NCBI GenBank assembly: GCA_964613795.1
Contig: CAZTJR010000004.1
Span: 1-64,000, forward strand
Length of the DNA stretch: 64,000 nucleotides
Origin: Chromatocurvus sp964613795
GTDB lineage: Bacteria > Pseudomonadota > Gammaproteobacteria > Pseudomonadales > Halieaceae
Direction of reading: 5' to 3'
This document shows, piece by piece, positions 1 through 8,392 of this stretch. How positions within the stretch are numbered: the stretch's first letter is position 1; each line of letters opens with the position of its first letter. The notes beneath the pieces were generated by a model. That model saw only the letters and a program-made list of their open reading frames with translations, was not told the DNA's origin and did not search any database. Made by a program: the position numbers and the translations under genes.

Positions 1-191
1 ACATCCTCCAAGGGATCGGACCGGGTACGCCAATGACGTGGCTCACGCGGCTTGCCGGACTCGCCCTTCTCGATGCGACGGGCAGTTCGTTCGCTGATAC
101 CGGCACGCGCTGCGGCCGTCTCCTGAGTGCGTTTCTTGCGCTGTTTCATGTATGTTCGCCTTTGCTGGTCCGTGATGGGTTTTCCTGGCAC
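1..191 (-). CDS. istA: IS21-family transposase IstA, N-terminal fragment
   Basis: The first gene of an IS21-type element, cut by the window edge. From the GTG at 191 the frame stays open to base 1. It encodes an N-terminal helix-turn-helix (ETAAARAGISERTARRIEKG) followed by HWRTRSDPLEDV, a combination typical of IstA proteins just before the DDE catalytic core. The catalytic core and istB are outside the window. An internal ATG at 149 is possible, but the residues before it (PGKPITDQQRRTYM) also resemble IstA N-termini, so the GTG is preferred. It probably has no part in host metabolism; its interest is that it interrupts the next gene. Confidence 0.8.
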   Translation of the reverse strand, partial: MPGKPITDQQRRTYMKQRKKRTQETAAARAGISERTARRIEKGESGKPREPRHWRTRSDPLED

Positions 192-273
192 ATCCTTGCT
201 CCGATTGGCGTCGAAGCGAGGGAGTGTCGCCCATCGCGGGCCAGCAACCCACTGACAGTGTTGGCGTCAGTGC

Positions 274-332
274 GGTCGCCGAACCGGCCATCGTAGTTGT
301 CGCTGACCGGTCACGTTAATTGTCGCTCTACA
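274..332. repeat. Tandem ~23-bp units at the IS terminus
   Basis: Three imperfect direct repeats with starts at 274, 298 and 321. The first two share the layout [GT]GTCGC, a short spacer, then ACCGG; the third is the terminal half-unit TGTCGCTCTACA. Multiple short terminal repeats of this kind serve as transposase binding sites in IS21 elements. No matching copy from the other end of the element is present in the window. Confidence 0.65.
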
Positions 333-711
333 GTTATCGTCGGATCCGGCGCTGCGCGTGACCTACGCCGACCACCCCGATGACCTTGCTATGTCGCGCT
401 TTTTGCAACCGAAAGCAGTTGAAATCCTGGAGGCCGCCGGGGCCCAGCGAACCTGGGTCAGCCCGATAGGCGAAGAAGTTGTCGGCGCCCACTTACTTGG
501 CACCTGTCGCATGGGCGACGACCCGGCCACCTCGATCGTGGACCGCTGGCACCGCAGCCACGACATCAACAACCTGTTTATCTGCGATGGCAGTAGCCTG
601 GTCACCTCGGGCCGCGGACAGCCGACGCTGACCATCCAGGCACTGGCATTTCGGGCCGCCGACTACATGTCTCGGGCTGCGCGGCAAAACACCATCGCAT
701 CGGCATGGTAA
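333..711 (+). pseudogene. GMC oxidoreductase, C-terminal remnant disrupted by the IS
   Basis: The frame continues directly from the IS end (SDPALRVTYADHP) to a stop at 709-711. It covers only the C-terminal domain of a GMC-type flavoprotein: the HLLGTCRMGDDPATS segment with the conserved histidine region, then NLFICDGSSLVTSGRGQPTL and the final FAD-pocket helix. The roughly 350-400 N-terminal residues, including the FAD Rossmann motif, are missing and presumably lie beyond the IS. The HxxGTxRMG signature is like gluconate-dehydrogenase-type family members; the substrate cannot be told. A GTG at 358 could start a short peptide but it would lack the FAD fold, so this is called a broken gene. 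Confidence 0.8.
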
Positions 712-1010
712 AAGACACTGCAGGTTCAGGCAGTAGCCTCTGAATTTGCCGTTAGCGCCCTCCACAACCTCGCGCAGTAAACATCCGATCTCCAGTCGCA
801 AACCAGGCACGCGGTTCACCCGCTGGCCGCTGTCTGGGACGACCACGAGTCGCTTGACAATCCCTGGGCAGGGCGCAGCAGGAATAACCAGGACGATCTT
901 GCGGACAAACACCCCGAGGTACTCTGGCCTTCGGCTCGCATAACGACTATCCACGTCTTGTGCTCACGCGCACTCAGGCAGTCGCAGACGCGCCAGTCAG
1001 CCGCGCCGCG
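712..1010. other. Region without a recognisable gene
   Basis: These 299 bases lie between the broken GMC gene and the end of the BCCT gene. Short reading frames exist on both strands (for example the part of the minus-strand frame ending at 493 that lies here), but none has a domain I recognise or a convincing ribosome binding site. The region may be degraded sequence associated with the insertion. No strong hairpin followed by a T-run was noticed. Confidence 0.5.
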
Positions 1011-2243
1011 TCAGCCCTGGTTGGCAGGCTCAAGCGGGGCCAGCGTGGCCAGCGCGTTTTCAGCCTGCTCCGGCGCTGCCCGTATAGCCATTACGGCGGA
1101 CCTCTTCCTGAGCAAAATGTAGATAAAGCACGCGAAATAGAGGCCGATAACCAGCGCGCCCACCCACTCAATGCGCAGGAAGTCGAGTTTGAACAGCAGG
1201 GTCAGCCCCACCAGCGCCAGCACGTTGAGCGCCAGATAACGCGGCATACCCAGCCGGCTGGCTGTGAGCCCGAGGTTATCGGTGTACAGACGAATCAGCG
1301 AGTCAAGCGAGTTGATCACCATCAGCACGCCGACGCTGATCATCGCCATGCTGTTCCATGCGGTAATCTCAAGCCCCTCGGTGTGATAGCGGTACAGCAC
1401 TGCGAACCACACACCAATAGCGATGGACGGCACAGCCAGCATGCTGACCAGCAGTTGCCAGGTGCGCAGACCGCTGACGAAGCGCGCGGTGAACTGGCCG
1501 ATCATAATGCTCCAGGAGAACCACCAGAACAGATAAAACGCGTGATAATCGTTGAGCGGCAGCATGAACTGCTGAATATGCGTGAAGTAATCGCCCAGCA
1601 GCCATGCCGTGTCGATAAAGTCCGCCGGTGCGCCATCCCCCAAGGCAAACGCGCGCAGCCACATGCCGGCAATCAGCCCGATAAACAACAGGCTGGAGCC
1701 CACGCTGAGCAGCCGTAGATAGCGGATTTTTGAACTGGAATAGACAGCCAGACCAATTGCCGTGAATACCAGCGCATAAAAGCCCGGCTGTATGGTCTTC
1801 CCATCACCCAGCTGCGGCAGGTACCAGGGCAGATTCACCAGCAACAGATAGGCGGTGAAGGCGCAGGTGCCGATGATCACGGCGTTGTTGATCACACGAA
1901 CGATGGGCAGCGTAAAAAAGCCGACCCGGGGTTCAATCATCGCGAAATAGAAACAGGTGAGAAAATAAAAACTCCAGATCAGGAAGGCCCAGAAGCCGAA
2001 TTCAATGGCCAGCGGGTTAGCAAAGCCGTACTCCGGATTCTGCACCAGGTCGGCATAGCCACCGAACTCGGTCAGCGGAAACATGATCAGGCCCACATCC
2101 AGACCAGATGTGAACAGGATCGCCAGAAAGGTTGCGGTCGGAACCGGCATCACGCCAATGCAGCGCACATGCCACCATTTGTACAGAACCAGCACAATGG
2201 CACTGAAAGTGAATATCAGGCCACCGGACAGCCAGAGCGTCAT
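1011..2243 (-). CDS. BCCT-family transporter, probably choline uptake
   Basis: A 410-residue polytopic inner-membrane protein with about ten hydrophobic segments. The segment FYLFWWFSWSIMIGQFTAR around residue 240 corresponds to the tryptophan-rich substrate-binding helix of betaine/choline/carnitine carriers, and IGVWFAVLYRYHTEG follows as in that family. It is shorter than usual (typically 500 or more), lacking much of the N-terminal segment and the long C-terminal tail. It lies 22 bases downstream of betA on the same strand, so import of choline is inferred from context; a related quaternary amine is possible. The ATG at 2243 follows AGGCGC rather than a strong ribosome binding site, which fits expression by coupling with betA. 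Confidence 0.75.
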   Translation of the reverse strand: MTLWLSGGLIFTFSAIVLVLYKWWHVRCIGVMPVPTATFLAILFTSGLDVGLIMFPLTEFGGYADLVQNPEYGFANPLAIEFGFWAFLIWSFYFLTCFYFAMIEPRVGFFTLPIVRVINNAVIIGTCAFTAYLLLVNLPWYLPQLGDGKTIQPGFYALVFTAIGLAVYSSSKIRYLRLLSVGSSLLFIGLIAGMWLRAFALGDGAPADFIDTAWLLGDYFTHIQQFMLPLNDYHAFYLFWWFSWSIMIGQFTARFVSGLRTWQLLVSMLAVPSIAIGVWFAVLYRYHTEGLEITAWNSMAMISVGVLMVINSLDSLIRLYTDNLGLTASRLGMPRYLALNVLALVGLTLLFKLDFLRIEWVGALVIGLYFACFIYILLRKRSAVMAIRAAPEQAENALATLAPLEPANQG

Positions 2244-2265
2244 GCGCCTTCTCGCCCGAGGTAGA

Positions 2266-3951
2266 TCACGCAGGCCTGCGCTGAGCAGTACCGGGACGCT
2301 GGCGCTCGCGCCACTGCGCGTCCATCAGCACGGGCACATCGGCGGCCGGCAGCAGCTCATGACCAAGAATCATGTCGGCCGCGCGCTCTGCCACCATGAT
2401 GGTGGGCGCGTTGAGGTTGCCGTTCGGTATCGTCGGGAAAATTGAAGAATCCACCACCCGCAAACCCTGCAGTCCGCGGACACGGGTTTCAGGGTCTACC
2501 ACGGCGAGCGCATCAGTGCCCATCTTGCAGCTGCAGGAAGGATGGTAGGCGCTCTCCACCGCTCGCCGCACGAATGCATCAATGGCCTCGTCCGACTGGA
2601 CCTGTGCACCGGGCTGAATTTCTTCGCCCCGATATTTATCCATGGCCGCCTGCTGGATAATTTCCCGGGTAAGGCGAACGCAGTCGCGAAAGCCCTGTCG
2701 GTCGGCTTCATGCTGCAGGTAATTGAAACGGATTGCCGGGGGCTGCCGCGGATCGTCGGAGCGCGCGTGCACGGAGCCCCGGCTATGCGGCTTGTTGTGC
2801 CCGACGTGCAGCTGAAAGCCGTCGCCGTTGAACGCCTCTTTGCCGTCATAGCGCATTGCCGCCGGCAGGAAATGATACTGCAGGTCCGGCCACTCAACGC
2901 CTGCGCCGGAGCGAATGAAGCCGCAGGACTCGAAATGATTGGTGGCGCCAAGGCCATCCTTGAATAGTAGCCAGCGCAGGCCAATGCCGAGCTTGTTCCA
3001 CCAGTTCAGTCTGCCGTTCAATGACACCGGCTTCAGGCAGCGATACTGGAAGTAGAACTCCAGGTGATCCTGAAGATTGGCACCCACGCCGGGCAGCGCG
3101 TGCTTTACATCAATCCCGGCGCCGGCCAGTGTTTCAGGACAGCCGATGCCGGAGAGCTGCAGCAGATGCGGTGAACCGATGGAGCCCGCCGCGAGAATGA
3201 CCTCACGCGCCGCGTGGGCCGTGTGCACGCGGCCGCGGCGCTGATAGCGCACGCCGGTGGCCGTATTGCCTGACAGCAGCACTTTTTGCACCAGCGCATG
3301 CGTAACCACATGGAGCGTGTCACGCCCGAGCGCAGGGCGCAGATAGGCGTTGGCGGTGGACCAGCGGCGCCCGCGCTTCACCGTCATGTGCATGGCGCCA
3401 AAGCCTTCCTGCCCGGCGCCGTTGTAATCGTCCGTCTCGACATAACCCGCCTGCGCGCCGGCGCGTATAAACGCCCGGTAAAGTGGGTTGCGCATATTGT
3501 TGCCGTTGTTCACGCACAGCGGCCCGGCATCACCGCGGTAGTCATCACCACCAAAGGACCAGCATTCGGCCCGCTTGAAGTAGGGCAGAACGTTCCGGTA
3601 GTGCCAGCCTGTTGCGCCACCGGCGTCCCACTCGTCAAAATCGCGCGCGTGACCGCGAACATAGACCATGCCGTTGATAGAGGAGGAGCCGCCCAGAACC
3701 TTGCCGCGAGGGCAATGCATCCGGCGATTATCCAGATACGGCTCGGGCTCCGACTGAAACTGCCAGGCGTACTTGCGGGTGTTCATCGGAATGGACAGTG
3801 CCGACGGCATCTGGATGAAGGGGCTGCGGTCACTGCCGCCCGTCTCGAGCAGCAGCACGCTGTGGTCGCCCGTCTCGGTCAGGCGGTTGGCGAGCACGCA
3901 GCCGGCTGAGCCGGCGCCGATAATGATGTAGTCGTAGTTTTGTGTCTGCAT
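2266..3951 (-). CDS. betA: Choline dehydrogenase (GMC flavoprotein)
   Basis: A 561-residue FAD enzyme that oxidises choline to betaine aldehyde, feeding electrons to the respiratory chain. Domains: N-terminal FAD Rossmann motif (DYIIIGAGSAGCVLANRL, residues 7-24), GMC signature 1 (PRGKVLGGSSSINGMVYVRG, about 80-100), signature 2 (AAGSIGSPHLLQLSGIG, about 255-271), and the C-terminal catalytic histidine region (ESAYHPSCSCKMG, about 468-480) followed by NAPTIMVAERAADMI. Length and motifs match BetA proteins. It lies between betB and the BCCT carrier, all on the same strand, which supports the choline assignment over other GMC alcohol oxidases. No betI repressor gene is present nearby. Confidence 0.9.
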   Translation of the reverse strand: MQTQNYDYIIIGAGSAGCVLANRLTETGDHSVLLLETGGSDRSPFIQMPSALSIPMNTRKYAWQFQSEPEPYLDNRRMHCPRGKVLGGSSSINGMVYVRGHARDFDEWDAGGATGWHYRNVLPYFKRAECWSFGGDDYRGDAGPLCVNNGNNMRNPLYRAFIRAGAQAGYVETDDYNGAGQEGFGAMHMTVKRGRRWSTANAYLRPALGRDTLHVVTHALVQKVLLSGNTATGVRYQRRGRVHTAHAAREVILAAGSIGSPHLLQLSGIGCPETLAGAGIDVKHALPGVGANLQDHLEFYFQYRCLKPVSLNGRLNWWNKLGIGLRWLLFKDGLGATNHFESCGFIRSGAGVEWPDLQYHFLPAAMRYDGKEAFNGDGFQLHVGHNKPHSRGSVHARSDDPRQPPAIRFNYLQHEADRQGFRDCVRLTREIIQQAAMDKYRGEEIQPGAQVQSDEAIDAFVRRAVESAYHPSCSCKMGTDALAVVDPETRVRGLQGLRVVDSSIFPTIPNGNLNAPTIMVAERAADMILGHELLPAADVPVLMDAQWRERQRPGTAQRRPA

Positions 3952-3992
3952 AACGGATGACTCGGCCCCGCCGGCCAGACTGTTGGCCTCGG

Positions 3993-5462
3993 TTAAAAGG
4001 GCGCTTCCAGATCCTGCATACCGACGTATACGGACTTGATCTGCGTATAGTGCGCCAGCGTCTCCCGCCCATTTTCCCGCCCGATACCGGACAGCTTGTA
4101 GCCGCCAACCGGCATCTGCGCCGGCGAGATGCCGTAGCTGTTGATCCAGCAGATACCTGCGTGCAGCTGGTGGATCACCCGATGGGCACGGCGGATATCC
4201 TGGCTGAACACCCCGGCGGCCAGGCCGGTATCGATGTTGTTGGCGCGGGCGATCACCTCATCCTCTTCGTGGAAAACCAGCACGGACATGACCGGCCCGA
4301 AGATCTCCTCTCTTACGATCGTCATGTCATCGCTGCAGTCAGAGAAAATGGTGGGCTCGAGAAAAAAGCCACCCGCGGCGCCAGCTGGTGCCAGCGCCCG
4401 ACCACCGTAGCTCAGCGTGGCACCTTCGGCCACGCCGGCAGCGATGTAATCCAGCACCCGCTCCCGGTGCGCCGCGGAAATCAATGCGCCGAAGTTGGTA
4501 TCCGGGTGCATCGGATCGCCCGCCCGGATGTTGTTGCGCGTGCGCTCGAGAAGACGCGCCATGAAAGCAGCGTGAATCGCTGCGTGGACGAATACCCGGG
4601 TGCCGTTGGTGCAGATTTCGCCCTGAGTGTAGAAGTTCGCCAGCATCGCCGCGGATACGGCGTTTTCCAGATCGGCATCGTCAAAAATGATCAGCGGGGA
4701 CTTGCCACCCAGTTCCATGGTGACATCCTTGAGCGTGCTGGCGGAGGCAGCCATCACCGAGCGACCGGTCGCCACCTCGCCGGTAAATGACACCTTGGCG
4801 ATATGCGGATGACCGGTCAGCCATTGGCCGACGTCTGCAGCGCCCTGCACCACATTGAATACACCGGCCGGGACGCCGGCCTCGATGAAGATTTCCGCCA
4901 GCCTGACCGCGCCCAGCGGGGTTTCCTCCGACGGCTTGAAGATCATCGCGTTGCCGCAGGCCAGCGCCGGACCCGCCTTCCAGCAGGCGATCTGCAGCGG
5001 ATAATTCCAGGCACCGATACCGGCGCAGATCCCAAGCGGCTCCCGGCGCGTGTAATAAAAATCAGCGCCCAGGTCCTGCTGGACACCCTCGATGGACGGC
5101 GCCAGCCCCGCAAAGAACTCGATCACATCGGCACCGGTAACCACGTCTACCGCCTCTGCTTCCTGCAGGGGCTTTCCGGTATCGCGCACCTCCACTGCCG
5201 CCAGCGCGCTATTACGCTCGCGCAGCAGCGCCACGGCGCGGAGCAGAATGCGACTGCGCTCTGTGGACGTCATCGCCGACCAGGCCGCAAACCCCGCCCG
5301 GGCACTGTCAATCGCGGCCTGCCGCACAACAGCATCGGCGACCTCTACCGTATAGATAGTTTCACCAGTACCCGGGTTGACTACCGGAAAGCGTTCACCG
5401 CTGTCGTTTGCAAGAAAACATCCGTTTACAAAATTTCGCAAGACAGGCAGCGGAGTAGACAT
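3993..5462 (-). CDS. betB: Betaine-aldehyde dehydrogenase
   Basis: NAD(P)-dependent oxidation of betaine aldehyde to glycine betaine, an osmoprotectant and carbon source. The 489-residue protein has the aldehyde dehydrogenase fold: the cofactor segment GAWNYPLQIACWKAGPALACGN, the general-base glutamate in TMELGGKSPLI and the catalytic cysteine in QGEICTNGTRVFV. The C-terminal part ends with the family's GGYKLSGIGRENG. I prefer the ATG at 5462 (MSTPLPVLRNFVNG), because BetB proteins begin close to the FVNG segment; an ATG at 5471 is three codons upstream. First gene of the betB-betA-BCCT group with gaps of 41 and 22 bases, so probably one transcript. Confidence 0.9.
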   Translation of the reverse strand: MSTPLPVLRNFVNGCFLANDSGERFPVVNPGTGETIYTVEVADAVVRQAAIDSARAGFAAWSAMTSTERSRILLRAVALLRERNSALAAVEVRDTGKPLQEAEAVDVVTGADVIEFFAGLAPSIEGVQQDLGADFYYTRREPLGICAGIGAWNYPLQIACWKAGPALACGNAMIFKPSEETPLGAVRLAEIFIEAGVPAGVFNVVQGAADVGQWLTGHPHIAKVSFTGEVATGRSVMAASASTLKDVTMELGGKSPLIIFDDADLENAVSAAMLANFYTQGEICTNGTRVFVHAAIHAAFMARLLERTRNNIRAGDPMHPDTNFGALISAAHRERVLDYIAAGVAEGATLSYGGRALAPAGAAGGFFLEPTIFSDCSDDMTIVREEIFGPVMSVLVFHEEDEVIARANNIDTGLAAGVFSQDIRRAHRVIHQLHAGICWINSYGISPAQMPVGGYKLSGIGRENGRETLAHYTQIKSVYVGMQDLEAPF

Positions 5463-5591
5463 ACAGAACAATCACTCTGGCATGGCGTGTGGACGCCATC
5501 GGCGGATGGCGGCGCAGGACAACGCCGGCCTACGTCCAAAACCGTTATCATCTCATAGAGGGCCGCCGGCAAACAAAAAAGACCATGCCCT
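5463..5591. promoter_or_regulatory. Intergenic region ahead of the bet operon with an inverted repeat
   Basis: The 129 bases between betB and the kinase gene ending at 5592 should hold the bet promoter. A perfect 6-bp inverted repeat with 6-base spacing, ATGGCG-TGTGGA-CGCCAT, lies at 5482-5499, about 20-37 bases upstream of the betB start. It could be an operator or a leader hairpin. Since no BetI-type repressor is nearby, the controlling protein is unknown. No convincing -35/-10 pair was identified. Confidence 0.3.
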
Positions 5592-8315
5592 TCAGGTACT
5601 GTGAGTTACGGAAAAAGCACTGCGAAGCATCTTCGCTGCTTCGGAAAAATCAAAGCGCCTAATCGCTCGCTGTATGTCACAGAAATGATCAGGCACGGCT
5701 AGACGCAGGCGAACCAGATGTTGCGCAAGCCACCGATTGACTGCCGGATCTCCAGCATCGAGAAGCTCGCAGGCATGCTGTACCTCGGCAGACGACAGTT
5801 GCGACCCGCTGGCTCTGAGTTCCTCTGCGCTGGACAACACCGCCCCCATCAATGCCAGCAAGGCATCAAGATCCACAGGCTTTATCGCGAACGCCACCAT
5901 TCCCGCATCAAGGGCGCTTAGTCGATGCTCTGGCGTTACGTTGGCAGTGAATGCTATCACCGGAGGCGCTTCATCGCCCAGCGCCGCCCGAATAGCGCGG
6001 CTTGCGGCCAGCCCGTCCATGTCAGGCATTTGCATGTCCATCAGTATCAGATCGGGGACAACGCCGCCATTCAACAGATCCAATGCGCTCTGGCCGCCAT
6101 CGGCGGCGCTCACTGTGATGCCCCGGGAGCCGAGCAGTTCACCGAGGAGCTCGCGGCTGAAGATATCGTCGTCCACAACGAGGACTTGTATACCCGTCAT
6201 ATCGCTTGCCTGCGCTTCCAGCTGCGGCTCGGCCTCAGGCGCACTCGCGATGACGGCCTCACGCAACGAAGATCGCCGCAGGGGCTTCGCAAGCCTGCGG
6301 GCACAGGGCAAATCCCGATTCACGTGTGTCGGGTCGTCGGTATCTGACAGGCAGTAGAAACGGCTGTCGGGAAGTGCCGACATCAAGAACTGATCATAGT
6401 CCGTCCTTGCCGCGAGGAGCCTGTCATCAATAAAAACGGCATCAGGCCGGCTCTCGGCCACCAGAAGTGCCGGCACCCATTCGTCCGGGTCAGCGAAAGC
6501 TACAGCAAAACCGACGGCTTCCAGCTGGTACTGCAAAATGCCCACCATTTTCGAATCAAAACCCAAAATCACGGCACGCTGCTGCAGGTCGAGGGTCGGC
6601 GCATCCGCTCCGGAGGTCTCCAGCGGTAGGACACACTCGAACCAGAAACTCGAGCCTTCGCCGAGCTCGCTTTCGACGCCTACGTTCCCTCCCATCAGGG
6701 CAGCCAGGCCTGCGGATATTGACAGCCCCAACCCCGTGCCGCCGTAGGTGCGTGTCGTCAGACTCTCAGCCTGTTGAAAAGCACCAAAAATATGCTTTAC
6801 TAATGCGTAGTCAATACCAATACCCGAATCACTGACAACAAACCGCAGCCAGACTTCCTCATCGCCACGCAGCTCCCCATCGACACGCAGGCACACAAAA
6901 CCAGATTCGGTAAACTTTATGGCATTGCTCAGAAAATTAATGACGATCTGGCCAATCCGCTGTTCATCGCCGCACGGAACAACACCCACAGGCCAGCGCT
7001 CGTCGACCAGAAGTTCAATGCCCTTTGCTTGCGCCCGATCACTGAACAGCACCACGGCTTTTGAAATCATGGCATCGAGGTCCACACGGCGCTCTTCAAT
7101 TTGGAGCTTGGCGGCTTCTATCTTGCTGAAGTCGAGAACATCGTTGATGAGTGACAACAGATGATCGCCCGCGCGCCGCAGATTGCTCAGCCAGCGCTTT
7201 TGCCGCTCAGATAACTCGGAGCCTTCGAGCAACTGGGCCGTGCCCAGAATCACATTCATCGGGGTTCTAATTTCGTGGCTGATGTTGGCGATAAAGCTTG
7301 ATTTTGCCATGTTCGCTTGCTCGGCCTTGTCTCTGGCGCTGGCAAGCTCCTGGGTCTTCTCAAGGACTCTGTCATCGAGACGGTCCCGGTGGCTGATCAA
7401 CTCCGTCTCACGTTCAACCCCCTCCGTAACATCGTAGCCCGCACCGCGATAGCCGGCGAAGCTCCCCGCTAAATCAAAAAACGGTTTTCCGACTAGCTCG
7501 TGATACCGAACGGCGCCCCCTGACTTGAATGTATAGCGAAATTCGACGTTCTCGCGCGCAAGCAAACGCGACTGCAGGGCTTCCCAGCTATCCATGGGCT
7601 CTAGAGCATCAACATCCCAGAGCCGGAATCCCTTTGGCACAAGATCATTGAAGCGGGAGTGTCGCAGCGTGTACACAACAATCCGATAGTCCGAGTCGGT
7701 TTCCCAGAACCAGTGCTTGGCGACATCGGCAATATCGGCGAGACGGGCACTAGCAACGGCACGCTCCCGTTCCGCCCGACGCCAGCCTTTGAAGACAAAT
7801 TCATGGAGGCCAATGCCGGCCAGCAGCGCGCTGAACAGACTCACACCGATAACGAAAAAGAGGAGGGGCAGGCGCGCCCTGAGGGAATGGCTAAGTGCAA
7901 TGTACAGCTTAGGGAGTTCCGCCAATGCAAGTTCTTGAACGACACTGACCGCGGGTTTGTCCTGCGTTGCACCATACCTGTAAATCACATCGCCGGAGCC
8001 GTCGCTGAGGGTCAATAATGTTCCCTCGCCGACAAGCGCCCTCATAGCGCTGATCATTATAGGATCCGGAGCATGCAAGGTCCCGGACTCGTCAACAACA
8101 AGCTCAGGTCGCTGCGACACGAAGCGTGTCAGGAACGCTGCCTCGTCTTCGAGTTTTGCTTGCGCCTCGATAAACTGGCGAACAGAAAAAACCGTGGACG
8201 GCGTTACTAGTATAAGCACGATTACTGCGATTACCACGGATTCAAGTCGGCTCAGCAAACCAATAGCGCCCTTGAACAGACCCTGCTGGCCCTGGCTGAT
8301 TATTTCTGTTTCCAT
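5592..8315 (-). CDS. Hybrid sensor histidine kinase with PAS and two receiver-like domains
   Basis: A 907-residue membrane kinase. Two hydrophobic segments (about 26-46 and 150-172) flank a periplasmic region of about 100 residues. A PAS domain follows (about 195-300, starting HWFWETDSDYRIV), then a coiled coil, the dimerisation domain with phosphorylated His347 in NISHEIRTPMN, and the ATP-binding domain with N box NFLSNAIKF, SDSGIGI and GGTGLGLSI. A first receiver-like segment (about 580-690, QRAVILGFDSKMV) lacks the acidic pocket; the second (about 698-815) is complete, with VLVVDDD and the acceptor Asp in LILMDMQMPDMDG. No clear HPt ends the protein. It is divergent from the TonB receptor gene, which may be its target; the ligand is unknown. 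Confidence 0.85.
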   Translation of the reverse strand: METEIISQGQQGLFKGAIGLLSRLESVVIAVIVLILVTPSTVFSVRQFIEAQAKLEDEAAFLTRFVSQRPELVVDESGTLHAPDPIMISAMRALVGEGTLLTLSDGSGDVIYRYGATQDKPAVSVVQELALAELPKLYIALSHSLRARLPLLFFVIGVSLFSALLAGIGLHEFVFKGWRRAERERAVASARLADIADVAKHWFWETDSDYRIVVYTLRHSRFNDLVPKGFRLWDVDALEPMDSWEALQSRLLARENVEFRYTFKSGGAVRYHELVGKPFFDLAGSFAGYRGAGYDVTEGVERETELISHRDRLDDRVLEKTQELASARDKAEQANMAKSSFIANISHEIRTPMNVILGTAQLLEGSELSERQKRWLSNLRRAGDHLLSLINDVLDFSKIEAAKLQIEERRVDLDAMISKAVVLFSDRAQAKGIELLVDERWPVGVVPCGDEQRIGQIVINFLSNAIKFTESGFVCLRVDGELRGDEEVWLRFVVSDSGIGIDYALVKHIFGAFQQAESLTTRTYGGTGLGLSISAGLAALMGGNVGVESELGEGSSFWFECVLPLETSGADAPTLDLQQRAVILGFDSKMVGILQYQLEAVGFAVAFADPDEWVPALLVAESRPDAVFIDDRLLAARTDYDQFLMSALPDSRFYCLSDTDDPTHVNRDLPCARRLAKPLRRSSLREAVIASAPEAEPQLEAQASDMTGIQVLVVDDDIFSRELLGELLGSRGITVSAADGGQSALDLLNGGVVPDLILMDMQMPDMDGLAASRAIRAALGDEAPPVIAFTANVTPEHRLSALDAGMVAFAIKPVDLDALLALMGAVLSSAEELRASGSQLSSAEVQHACELLDAGDPAVNRWLAQHLVRLRLAVPDHFCDIQRAIRRFDFSEAAKMLRSAFSVTHST

Positions 8316-8392
8316 GCCCGACTACTTTTTTTCGCTCAGCGGACATTCAACCTAAAAATTGATGACGCGTCTACTTTGGAATCTCCACACAA

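Larger units (their letters stand above)
1..332 (-). mobile_element. IS21-family insertion element, istA-proximal end (partial)
   Basis: The left edge of the window lies inside an insertion element that extends out of the window. Its inner end holds the start of an IS21-type transposase gene. Its terminus has the repeated-unit structure usual for IS21 ends: on the + strand, units starting TGTCGC or GGTCGC lie at 274, 298 and 321, spaced 24 and 23 bases, two of them followed by a GACCGGT or GAACCGG block. Read on the minus strand the end is TGTAGAGCGACA with the outer base at about 332. Immediately beyond, a GMC oxidoreductase reading frame resumes mid-protein. The exact terminus is inferred from the TGT/ACA ending and the loss of homology. 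Confidence 0.8.

Noticed and set aside
493..954. Minus-strand 153-codon frame over the GMC remnant
   Set aside because: Overlaps a recognisable GMC domain on the other strand and has no motif of its own in the free part (712-954).
960..1718. Long plus-strand frame over the BCCT gene (252 codons)
   Set aside because: It is antisense to a clear membrane transporter and has no family features; its His/Gln/Arg-rich composition is typical of shadow frames.
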